Source: JAAUQA01 sp036351435
GTDB taxonomy: Bacteria; Pseudomonadota; Gammaproteobacteria; Competibacterales; Competibacteraceae
NCBI GenBank assembly: GCA_036351435.1
Contig: JAZBPA010000089.1
Coordinates: forward strand, 1-8,753
Reading direction: 5' to 3'
Length of the DNA stretch: 8,753 nt
The position numbers were made by a program, and so were the translations under genes. Below the pieces are notes generated by a model that was given only the letters and a program-made list of their open reading frames with translations, searched no databases and had not been told where the DNA came from. Positions 1-5,715 of this stretch are shown in pieces. Numbering within the stretch: the stretch's first letter is position 1; each line of letters starts with the position of its first letter.

Positions 1-1221
1 CCCGGCGCCACCCTTGAGCTACTTTGGCAGGTGTACCGAGAGAGGCAGCCGCAAGGCTACAGCTACAGTCGGTTCTGCGAACTTTATCGGATCTGGGCTG
101 CGAAGACCGACCTGGTGATGCGGCACCTGCATCGGGCCGGTGAGAAGTTATTTGTAGACTATGCCCGCCAAACCGCCCCAATCATCAATCGCCATAGCGG
201 TGAACGCCGTCAGGCCCAAATCTTTGTGGCCGTGCTGGGCGCCAGCAACTACACCTTTGCGGAAGCGACCTGGACCCGGCAGCTGCCCGATTGGCTGCAA
301 AGTCACATGCGGGCCTTTGCCTTTTTTGGCGGCGTACCCGAGCTCGTAGTGCCGGATAGCCTGAAAACGGGCGTGGTAAAAGCCCATCGCTACAGGCCGA
401 ACCTCAACCTTAGTTATATGGAATTGGCAAAGCATTATCAGTTCACCATAATCCCCGCGCGGATCCGTCGACCCCGTGACAAGGCCACAGTCGAAGTCGG
501 CATATCAGTCGTCGAGCGGTGGATTCTGGCCCGACTGCGCGAGCAGACCTTTTTCAGCCTGGATGATCTCAACCGGGCCATTGCTCAACTGTTGGTCGTC
601 CTTAACCACCGTGCGTTTAAAAAGCTGGATGGGTCACGTCGGCAATGGTTCGAGCAGTTGGACCTCCCAGCACTGCGACCGCTGCCGGCCAGCCGGTATG
701 ACTTCGCCCAGTGGCACGCAGCCCAGGTTAGCACCGACTACCATATCGAGCTTGGTCGACACTACTACTCGGTCCCCCATCAACTGGTGCGCCAAGAGGT
801 AGAGGTGCGTCTTACTGTCCAAGCTGTGGAGGTGTTCTATCGAGGCAAGGCCGTGGCTTTTCATCGTCGCGCTGCCCAAGTGGGTCAGCACACCACTGTT
901 GCCGCACATATGCCGCAGTCATACCGCGAGTACGCCGGCTGGACACCCCAGCGGCTAATCCGCTCGGCAAGCACGATCGGCCCCTATAGCGCCCAGCTAG
1001 TTGAGCAAATCCTGGCCATGCGGAACCATCTCAGTAAAAGCTATCGCAGCTGTTTTGGAATCTTGCGTCTCGCCAAAAGCTACGGCGACCAGCGCCTGGA
1101 GGGCGCCTGCCGGCGGGCACTAGCCATCGGCGGGTTAAGTTATAAGAGCGTCCAGTCGATTCTCCAACGTAAACTCGACCAAGAACCGTTGCCGATCGCT
1201 GAGAGCAGCAACGAACCCTGA
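1..1221 (+). CDS. istA: IS21-family transposase IstA, 5'-partial and C-terminally truncated
   Basis: The frame is open from base 1, so the N-terminal HTH part lies outside the window; GTG at 31 is only an internal codon. About 406 residues are visible. IstA is the DDE-type recombinase that cuts and joins IS21 ends together with the ATPase IstB. Visible landmarks are a first Asp in LFVDYA (about base 150), a second Asp in VPDSLKTGV (about 350) and the catalytic Glu in RDKATVEVG (about 490), followed by the family-typical VVERWILARLR. A Mu-transposase-type C-terminal beta domain (HYYSVPHQLVRQEVEV) lies near 755-810. The frame ends at TGA 1219-1221, before the usual conserved tail, which is still readable downstream. 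No istB follows, so autonomous transposition is unlikely. The family call is firm; function is doubtful. Confidence 0.9.
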   Translation, partial: PGATLELLWQVYRERQPQGYSYSRFCELYRIWAAKTDLVMRHLHRAGEKLFVDYARQTAPIINRHSGERRQAQIFVAVLGASNYTFAEATWTRQLPDWLQSHMRAFAFFGGVPELVVPDSLKTGVVKAHRYRPNLNLSYMELAKHYQFTIIPARIRRPRDKATVEVGISVVERWILARLREQTFFSLDDLNRAIAQLLVVLNHRAFKKLDGSRRQWFEQLDLPALRPLPASRYDFAQWHAAQVSTDYHIELGRHYYSVPHQLVRQEVEVRLTVQAVEVFYRGKAVAFHRRAAQVGQHTTVAAHMPQSYREYAGWTPQRLIRSASTIGPYSAQLVEQILAMRNHLSKSYRSCFGILRLAKSYGDQRLEGACRRALAIGGLSYKSVQSILQRKLDQEPLPIAESSNEP

Positions 1222-1263
1222 CCCTCACACCGCAGTATCCGCGGTCCAGGCTATTACCAATAA
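1222..1263 (+). pseudogene. Severed C-terminal tail of istA beyond a nonsense codon
   Basis: Reading on in the istA frame past TGA 1219-1221 gives PSHRSIRGPGYYQ and then TAA at 1261-1263. IS21 IstA proteins usually end in a motif of the form H-x-N-I/L-R-G-x-x-Y-Y, so this is the ancestral end of the gene, cut off by a single nonsense change. The two halves are in the same frame with no indel. Seen directly: frame, stop and motif. Inferred: that the ancestral codon was a sense codon such as CGA or TGG. Confidence 0.75.
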
Positions 1264-1342
1264 TCAGTTTATTCAATAACCGACTTGAAGTCGGAATTCA
1301 GAGTTTGCATCGATCAATACGAAAATAGAACATCCTCTGAGG

Positions 1343-1370
1343 TTGCTTGTCGTTTTAGTTATGTTATAAC
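1343..1370 (+). promoter_or_regulatory. Probable sigma70 promoter of the zinc operon
   Basis: A -35-like TTGCTT (1343-1348) and a -10-like TATAAC (1365-1370) are separated by 16 bases. The -10 lies inside the palindromic candidate Zur box, so bound repressor would block RNA polymerase. The predicted leader to the first gene is about 105 bases. This is read from consensus only; no transcript start is known. Confidence 0.5.
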
Positions 1371-1375
1371 ATTGC
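1358..1375 (+). promoter_or_regulatory. Candidate Zur operator (Zur box)
   Basis: GTTATGTTATAACATTGC contains a perfect 12-base palindrome, ATGTTATAACAT (1361-1372). This matches the proteobacterial Zur-box core TGTTATAACA, with the GTTAT arm typical of such sites. It overlaps the presumed -10 element and precedes a COG0523 GTPase and znuCBA, the most characteristic Zur-regulated genes. With zinc bound, Zur would sit here and repress; on zinc depletion the operon would be released. The palindrome is seen; the regulator is inferred from the consensus and the downstream genes. The zur gene itself is not in the window. Confidence 0.85.
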
Positions 1376-1412
1376 AAAACAAATAACGCAGACTCACGAT
1401 TGGGAATACAAC

Positions 1413-1484
1413 ATGATCATGATCTTTACACACGCGGAGGCCACCGGAATAAGGAGAATCAGGACGCGGCTTAACCGACCATGA
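1413..1484 (+). CDS. Possible 23-codon leader ORF upstream of the GTPase gene
   Basis: ATG at 1413 (or the second ATG at 1419) opens a 23-residue reading frame beginning MIMIFTHAEATG and ending at TGA 1482-1484, which overlaps the GTPase start (ATG 1481-1483) as ATGA. A GGGA lies about 8 bases before ATG 1413. The GTPase has no well-placed Shine-Dalgarno of its own: the AAGGAGA at 1451-1457 is over 20 bases from its start. Translation of this ORF could therefore deliver ribosomes to the GTPase start. It could equally be a chance frame in a leader. No similarity is recognised. Confidence 0.3.
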   Translation: MIMIFTHAEATGIRRIRTRLNRP

Positions 1485-2581
1485 CCGGCATTCCCGTTGT
1501 ATTACTAACCGGCTTCCTCGGTAGTGGTAAGACCACGCTGCTTTCCCAACTGCTCAAAGACCCCCGCTATTCCGATACGGCGGTGGTAATCAACGAGTTG
1601 GGAGAAATCGATCTGGACCATTATCTGGTCGAAACCAGCCAGGACGCCTTCTTGCAAATGACCTTCGGCTGTGTGTGCTGCACAGTGCGTGGCGACATCC
1701 GCCAGACCCTGCTCATGCTGCACGAGCGCAGCGCGCGCGGCGAAATTCCCACATTCGCGCGGCTGGTCATTGAAGCCAACGGTCTGGCCGACCCCGCCCC
1801 TGTCATGCATACACTGATGACCGATCCGAGCCTTACGCGACTGTATACCCTAGCTGGGGTAGTGACAACGTTCGATGCCGTCAATGGCCTCGGTACCCTG
1901 GACCGTCACGAAGAATGCCTGAAGCAGGTGGCGGTCGCAGATCGACTGGTACTCGGCAAAATCGATCTACTGAATGAGACGATCGCGCGCTTAAAATTGC
2001 CTGAGTTGCGGACGCGCCTACGCAAACTCAATCCTGGCGCGGAGTTGATCGAGAAATCTGCTGCACCGCTGGACCCGGCCATATTGTTCGCAGCTAACCC
2101 GTACGATCCGACCGGCAAAAACTTCGATGTGCAAGGCTGGTTGCGAGAAGAAGCCTATTGCGACGCCAACGATCACGAAGGTCATGACCACGTGCATCAT
2201 GCGCATGATTCCGAAGCGCACACCCACGACTCGCAGCGACATGGGGATGATATCCACAGTTATTGCCTGATTCGCGAGACACCCCTGGACAGCTTGGCGT
2301 TCACGGTAGCATTGGATCTGCTTAAGGCGCATCGGGGCGAAGACCTGCTGCGCGTCAAAGGCATAGTGAATCTGCGAAATAAACCGGACCGGCCCCTGAT
2401 CATACAAGGGGTCCAGCATGTTTTCCATGAACCACTTTGGCTCGACGGTTGGCCGAGCGACGACCAGCGCACCCGCATTGTGTTCGTGACCCGCAATCTG
2501 CCCAAAGCCGCCGTCGAGGAATTTATCTCCGCGTTCGGAGCGGCGGCCGATGCCCGGACGCAACCTGCAACAAACGTATGA
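1481..2581 (+). CDS. COG0523 (CobW/P47K) GTPase, probable zinc metallochaperone
   Basis: A G3E-family GTPase of 366 residues, normal for the family. It has a Walker A/P-loop GFLGSGKTT at residues 11-19, the metal-binding CxCC motif C64-V-C-C67, an INELGEID segment near 37-44, a His-rich loop with about ten His at 232-259, and a CobW C-terminal domain from about 265 (LLRVKGIVNL, IIQGVQHVF, TRIVFVTRNL). Zur-regulated members of this family are thought to pass zinc to client enzymes during starvation, using nucleotide hydrolysis for delivery. An in-frame TAA at 1472 leaves ATG 1481 as the natural start. It is the first gene of the znu operon, just after the Zur box. One oddity: the guanine-specificity motif, usually N/T/S-K-x-D, reads GKID at 159-162. 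It is distinct from CobW proper of cobalamin synthesis, given its neighbours. Confidence 0.9.
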   Translation: MTGIPVVLLTGFLGSGKTTLLSQLLKDPRYSDTAVVINELGEIDLDHYLVETSQDAFLQMTFGCVCCTVRGDIRQTLLMLHERSARGEIPTFARLVIEANGLADPAPVMHTLMTDPSLTRLYTLAGVVTTFDAVNGLGTLDRHEECLKQVAVADRLVLGKIDLLNETIARLKLPELRTRLRKLNPGAELIEKSAAPLDPAILFAANPYDPTGKNFDVQGWLREEAYCDANDHEGHDHVHHAHDSEAHTHDSQRHGDDIHSYCLIRETPLDSLAFTVALDLLKAHRGEDLLRVKGIVNLRNKPDRPLIIQGVQHVFHEPLWLDGWPSDDQRTRIVFVTRNLPKAAVEEFISAFGAAADARTQPATNV

Positions 2582-2721
2582 TCCTGCGGTTCAACCCCCG
2601 GCGGAATGCCTCAGACTCGCCTTCGTCACTGTTGGGTTTGGGCTTGGGGATGCGTCTGGCGCTGGCGCTAGGCTTGCTCATTCTGTTGTGGCTAATGGTG
2701 GGATGGGGACTAGCGCCATGA
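2578..2721 (+). CDS. 47-residue single-pass membrane protein in the zinc operon
   Basis: ATG 2578 overlaps the GTPase stop TGA 2579-2581 as ATGA, an arrangement typical of translational coupling. The protein has a short basic N-terminus (MILRFNPRR), a polar Ser/Asn stretch, then one hydrophobic helix from about residue 20 to the end (LGLGLGMRLALALG, LLILLWLMVGWG). The charge pattern suggests the N-terminus lies in the cytoplasm and the C-terminus at or just across the outer face of the inner membrane. It ends 4 bases before the znuC GTG, so it sits inside the operon between chaperone and transporter. I recognise no family and it has no Cys or His metal ligands. It could assist the ZnuB permease or anchor the GTPase at the transporter, but that is conjecture. 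Size and position make it easy for gene callers to miss. Confidence 0.7.
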   Translation: MILRFNPRRNASDSPSSLLGLGLGMRLALALGLLILLWLMVGWGLAP

Positions 2722-2725
2722 TCGG

Positions 2726-3478
2726 GTGCAGGCCGTGGCGCTGATCCGCTTCGACGATGTAACGCTCGGCTATGATCGGCATCCCGCTGTGCATCACTTG
2801 CAGGGGGAAATCGCTGAAGGTTCGTTGCTGGCCGTCGTGGGACCTAATGGCGCGGGCAAATCGACGTTGCTGAAAGGCATTGTGGGTTTGCTAAAACCCC
2901 TGGAAGGCGCGATCCGTGTGCAGGTAAAGCACGAGCAAATCGCTTATCTCCCGCAACAGGCTGAGCTTGACCGTGGCTTTCCCATCACCTGCTTCGACAC
3001 CGTCGCCATGGGGTTATGGCGACACATCGGCCCCTTCGGCGCGATCGACCGGCGCTTGCGGGGGCAGGTTTTTGACGCGCTGGCGGCAGTGGGCCTGGAA
3101 GGATTCGCCAAGCGCGCCATCGGTTCGCTGTCCGGCGGTCAGTTGCAGCGCGTATTGTTTGCCCGCCTGCTGTTGCAGGATGCCTCGCTGATCCTGCTGG
3201 ATGAGCCATTCACCGCCATTGACGCCAAAACCGAAGCCGACCTTATCGCCCTGATTCAACACTGGCGCGGCGAACATCGCACCATCTTGACCGTATTGCA
3301 CGATCTCGATCAAGTGCGCGCCAACTTCCCACAGACCCTTTTGCTAGCGCGGGAATGCGTTGCCCTGGGCCGCACTGCGGAAACCCTCAACGCCGAGAAC
3401 CTGAGCACCGCACGACGGCTGTGCGAAGCGTGGGACGAGAACGCTGTGCTCTGCCAACGTGGCCGGGATGCCGCCTGA
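2726..3478 (+). CDS. znuC: Zinc ABC transporter ATP-binding protein ZnuC
   Basis: The cytoplasmic ATPase that powers zinc import through ZnuB. Numbered from GTG 2726 (250 residues), it shows Walker A GPNGAGKST at 39-47, Q-loop YLPQQ at 74-78, the ABC signature LSGGQ at 135-139, Walker B LILLDEP at 155-161 and the H-loop His192 (TVLHDLD). All catalytic elements are intact. The start is uncertain: GTG 2726 (MQAVALIRF) or GTG 2735 (MALIRFDDV), the second resembling the usual MxLIxLxxV start of ZnuC. The ATG at 2718 is out of frame. The stop TGA 3476-3478 overlaps the znuB start as TGATG. Neighbours make zinc the substrate rather than manganese. Confidence 0.92.
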   Translation: MQAVALIRFDDVTLGYDRHPAVHHLQGEIAEGSLLAVVGPNGAGKSTLLKGIVGLLKPLEGAIRVQVKHEQIAYLPQQAELDRGFPITCFDTVAMGLWRHIGPFGAIDRRLRGQVFDALAAVGLEGFAKRAIGSLSGGQLQRVLFARLLLQDASLILLDEPFTAIDAKTEADLIALIQHWRGEHRTILTVLHDLDQVRANFPQTLLLARECVALGRTAETLNAENLSTARRLCEAWDENAVLCQRGRDAA

Positions 3479-4344
3479 TGTTCGAGCACCTCATAGGCCC
3501 TTTTGTCGAATTTTCCTTTATGCGGCGGGCGTTTGTGGGCTGTCTGGCGCTATCTCTAAGCGCTGCGCCGGTCGGGGTGTTTCTCATGCTGCGGCGGATG
3601 AGCTTGACTGGTGATGCCATGGCCCATGCTATCTTGCCAGGAGCAGCGGTAGGCTATCTGATCGCCGGCCTGTCGTTGTTTGCCATGACCCTCGGCGGCA
3701 TTGTCGCCGGACTCACGGTGGCGCTGCTGTCCGGGCTGGTAACCCGTGCGACGGTACTGCGCGAGGACGCCAGCCTGGCCGCTTTTTATCTACTGTCGCT
3801 GGCCGCCGGGGTGCTCATCGTCTCGCTGCGGGGCAGCAATGTGGACCTGCTGCACGTCCTGTTTGGCACGGTGCTGGCGCTTGATGACCCCGCCCTTTTT
3901 CTGCTGAGCGGTATCGCCTCGGTGACGTTGCTGACGCTCGCTGTGGTCTACCGTGCGCTGGTGCTGGAATGTTTCGACCCCGGTTTTCTGCGCACCGTGA
4001 GCCGGATCAGTCCGTTCGTACATTTCATATTCCTGACGCTGGTGGTGCTCAATCTGGTCGCGGGATTTCACGCACTGGGGACGCTGCTGGCGGTAGGGAT
4101 GATGATTTTGCCGGCGGTCACAGCACGCTTTTGGGCGAGCGGTATCGCGGGGTTGATGGCGATTGCCGTGCTGGTTGCCGTCAGCGCCAGTTTGTTGGGC
4201 TTGCTGTTGTCCTATCACGCCGGGTTGCCTTCGGGGCCGGCAATTATCTTGACAGCGGGTGGATTCTACCTGTTGTCGCTGAGCATCGGCCCGGTCGGCA
4301 GTTTTGCCGCACAGCGACGGCCGACGCGCCATCTTGAAGCCTGA
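3478..4344 (+). CDS. znuB: Zinc ABC transporter permease ZnuB
   Basis: An inner-membrane ABC-3 family permease of 288 residues, made almost wholly of hydrophobic helices (about seven or eight spans). Family landmarks are the early loop RRMSLTGDAMAHAILPG (about residues 39-55), SLRGSNVDLLHVLFGTVL in the middle, and the conserved late LGTLLAVGMMILPAVTAR around 200-218. The frame is open further upstream, to 3355, but that part overlaps znuC. ATG 3478 shares its A with the znuC stop (TGATG), which fixes the start by coupling and by protein length. It forms the channel dimer that receives zinc from ZnuA and is driven by ZnuC. Confidence 0.92.
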   Translation: MFEHLIGPFVEFSFMRRAFVGCLALSLSAAPVGVFLMLRRMSLTGDAMAHAILPGAAVGYLIAGLSLFAMTLGGIVAGLTVALLSGLVTRATVLREDASLAAFYLLSLAAGVLIVSLRGSNVDLLHVLFGTVLALDDPALFLLSGIASVTLLTLAVVYRALVLECFDPGFLRTVSRISPFVHFIFLTLVVLNLVAGFHALGTLLAVGMMILPAVTARFWASGIAGLMAIAVLVAVSASLLGLLLSYHAGLPSGPAIILTAGGFYLLSLSIGPVGSFAAQRRPTRHLEA

Positions 4345-4366
4345 ATCAGTGTTACATGAGGTGTTT

Positions 4367-5305
4367 ATGTTTATCAGTAGTGGGAAAAAAGGCGTAATGG
4401 GGTTGCGTATCGCGTTGGCGGTGACGCTTTTGAGTCTCGCGACGGTCGCATGGGCCGCAGAGCCTGTGCGCGCCGTGGCCAGTTTCAGTATTCTGGGCGA
4501 TCTGGTGTGCGAGGTCGGCGGAGAGCGCGTGACCTTGAGCACCCTGGTCGGACCGGATGGGGACGCCCATGTCTATCAGCCAACACCGGCTGATGCCCGC
4601 AGCGTAGCGCAAGCGGATATCATGTTCATTAACGGCCTGGGCTTCGAAGGCTGGATCGAGCGCCTGGTCCAGGCGGCCGATTTCAAGGGAACTCTGGTGA
4701 CGGCTAGCGAAGGCGTCAAACCCCTGGAGCTGGCTGAAGAGGCGGATAACCATGATGATGATCATAATGATCACGGCGAGATCGACCCGCATGCTTGGCA
4801 GGACCCCACCAACGTGAAACGCTATGTCGCCAATATCGTCGCTGGTTTGAGCGCCGTCGATCCCGCTGGCAGCGCCATTTACCAGGCTAATGCTGACCGA
4901 TATGGTGCGCAACTTGATGCGTTGGACACAGAGGCGCGCGCCGCTTTTGCTGCCGTTCCCGAAGCACAGCGCAAGGTCATCACCTCGCATGATGCCTTCG
5001 GCTATTTCGCGTCCGCCTATGGGGTAAAATTTCTGGCCCCGGTCGGCTTCAGTACCGAAGCCGAAGCCTCCGCCGCCGATGTCGCCGCGCTGATCCGTGA
5101 AATACGCGCGAATGACATTGGCGCAGTGTTCGTCGAGAATATTTCCGACCCGCGCCTGCTGGAGCAGATCTCCCGAGAAACACAGGCCGTCGTCGGCGGT
5201 ACGCTGTATTCGGATGCGCTGTCCGGTTCTGATGGGCCAGCGGCCACCTATCTCGATCTGTTTAGCCATAACCTGCGCTTGTTGACCGGTGCGCTGGCGC
5301 CATAA
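4367..5305 (+). CDS. znuA: Periplasmic zinc-binding protein ZnuA
   Basis: The solute-binding protein (cluster A-I) that captures periplasmic zinc for ZnuBC; 312 residues from ATG 4367. GAGG at 4358-4361, five bases before this ATG, decides the start; the frame is open upstream to 4304 but overlaps znuB. A Sec signal peptide has a basic start (SGKKGVMGLR), a hydrophobic core and a probable cut after VAWA (residue 30). Expected zinc ligands are His68 (DAHVYQP), His142 (DPHAWQDP), His208 (TSHDAFGYF) and the acidic D283 (YSDAL). A short His/Asp loop NHDDDHNDH at 128-136 is the charged flexible loop that marks zinc-specific members. It is the last intact operon gene, 22 bases after znuB. No clear terminator follows. 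Confidence 0.93.
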   Translation: MFISSGKKGVMGLRIALAVTLLSLATVAWAAEPVRAVASFSILGDLVCEVGGERVTLSTLVGPDGDAHVYQPTPADARSVAQADIMFINGLGFEGWIERLVQAADFKGTLVTASEGVKPLELAEEADNHDDDHNDHGEIDPHAWQDPTNVKRYVANIVAGLSAVDPAGSAIYQANADRYGAQLDALDTEARAAFAAVPEAQRKVITSHDAFGYFASAYGVKFLAPVGFSTEAEASAADVAALIREIRANDIGAVFVENISDPRLLEQISRETQAVVGGTLYSDALSGSDGPAATYLDLFSHNLRLLTGALAP

Positions 5306-5554
5306 GCCTCGTTTCCTTGGATACGCCGGGTGCTTGCCGAACAGAACGTTGATATTTTGTGTTTAGAGGGTATTCTGGCGTTTCAAGATGAAAGTCGGCG
5401 GTTCGTGTTCTAGGCATGTGCACATGCTCATGGACGACGATTTCTAAATAACCTGGATAGCGGACGATCAGCGCCTAGCCGGCCGATGTTTATCGGTTGT
5501 AATCTGGGCGTGGCGGCGCTTCAGGCCGGTATGGAGCACTGCCTGGCGCCATGA
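5306..5554 (+). pseudogene. Decayed C-terminal fragment of a second COG0523/CobW GTPase
   Basis: Directly after the znuA stop, and in its frame, 5309-5410 reads like a CobW C-terminal domain: WIRRVLAEQNVDIL, then EGILAFQDESRRFVF, ending at TAG 5411. Shifting frame, 5418-5444 gives VHMLMDDDF, then TAA 5445, then ITWIADDQRLAG to 5483. A further shift gives MFIGCNLGVAALQAGMEHCLAP to TGA 5552-5554. Joined, these fit the family pattern D-I/L-x-x-x-K/E-G-I-L-x-x, RRFVFQGVHML, W-x-x-D-D-Q-R-x-S-R, L/M-F-I-G-x-N-L, AL-x-x-G. The intact GTPase at 1481 has the matching GIVNL, QGVQHVF, SDDQRTR and VFVTRNL. The N-terminal GTPase domain is absent, so a deletion probably fused the remnant to the znuA end. 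It resembles the YjiA/CobW-type subgroup more than the first gene's subgroup. Confidence 0.8.
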
Positions 5555-5697
5555 AGGCGGATTTCAGTCAGCGCGAATTACTTAAAATTCGGGTTCAAAT
5601 TCCCGGTCGACGCTTGTGTAATGAACTGCCTGTGGTTGGGCAAAACGGTGGTTTCGAGGAAGACCGGAAATCTCTTTGTCAATCGGGCCTCGGTTAG
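5551..5697 (+). other. Small ORF of uncertain coding status (48 codons)
   Basis: ATG 5551 overlaps the final stop of the decayed GTPase as ATGA, and the frame stays open to TAG 5695-5697. The product would start MKADFSQRELLKIRV. I recognise no family, hydrophobic segment or motif. It may be the start of a gene once coupled to the lost GTPase, or a chance frame in decaying DNA. A small inverted repeat, CGGG/CCCG, lies within it at 5590-5605. The rest of the 5555-5715 stretch shows nothing else except a possible promoter for the next gene. Confidence 0.2.
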
Positions 5698-5704
5698 CTA
5701 GATT
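5676..5704 (+). promoter_or_regulatory. Possible promoter of the aspartoacylase gene
   Basis: TTGTCA (5676-5681) and TAGATT (5699-5704) are 17 bases apart, a fair sigma70 match. Transcription would begin near 5711, leaving almost no leader before ATG 5716 but about 20 bases before GTG 5731. Consensus evidence only. Confidence 0.35.
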
Positions 5705-5715
5705 TTACAGAGTTC

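Larger units (their letters stand above)
1..1263 (+). mobile_element. IS21-family insertion sequence remnant (istA only)
   Basis: The element enters from the left edge. istB normally starts within a few bases of the end of istA, but no frame after 1221 reads like an IstB AAA+ ATPase, and a zinc-operon promoter begins about 80 bases after the ancestral istA end. The 3' part of the element, including the right terminal repeat, is therefore missing or unrecognisable. The right boundary given is the end of recognisable coding homology, not a mapped IS end. Confidence 0.65.

Noticed and set aside
1280..1294. CCGACTT-G-AAGTCGG hairpin as a terminator for istA.
   Set aside because: The perfect stem leaves only one base for a loop and no T-run follows on either strand; kept only as a junction feature.
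2018..2563. Minus-strand ORF of 181 codons opposite the GTPase gene.
   Set aside because: It is a shadow of a well-conserved gene with no ribosome binding site or recognisable domain.
3355..3477. Upstream extension of the znuB frame.
   Set aside because: It overlaps znuC for 123 bases and adds residues not found in ABC-3 permeases; the TGATG start at 3478 is better.
3790..4542. Minus-strand ORF of 250 codons opposite znuB and the znuA start.
   Set aside because: It crosses two genes and is highly enriched in Gln, Arg and His, as expected of the antisense of hydrophobic codons.
4352..5269. Long minus-strand ORF of 305 codons opposite znuA.
   Set aside because: It is antisense to a gene with intact ligands and signal peptide; its translation has no family features and reflects GC-rich codon bias.
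5590..5605. CGGGTTCAAATTCCCG resembles a tRNA T-arm.
   Set aside because: The loop is 8 bases rather than 7 and no acceptor, D or anticodon stems or CCA end fit around it.
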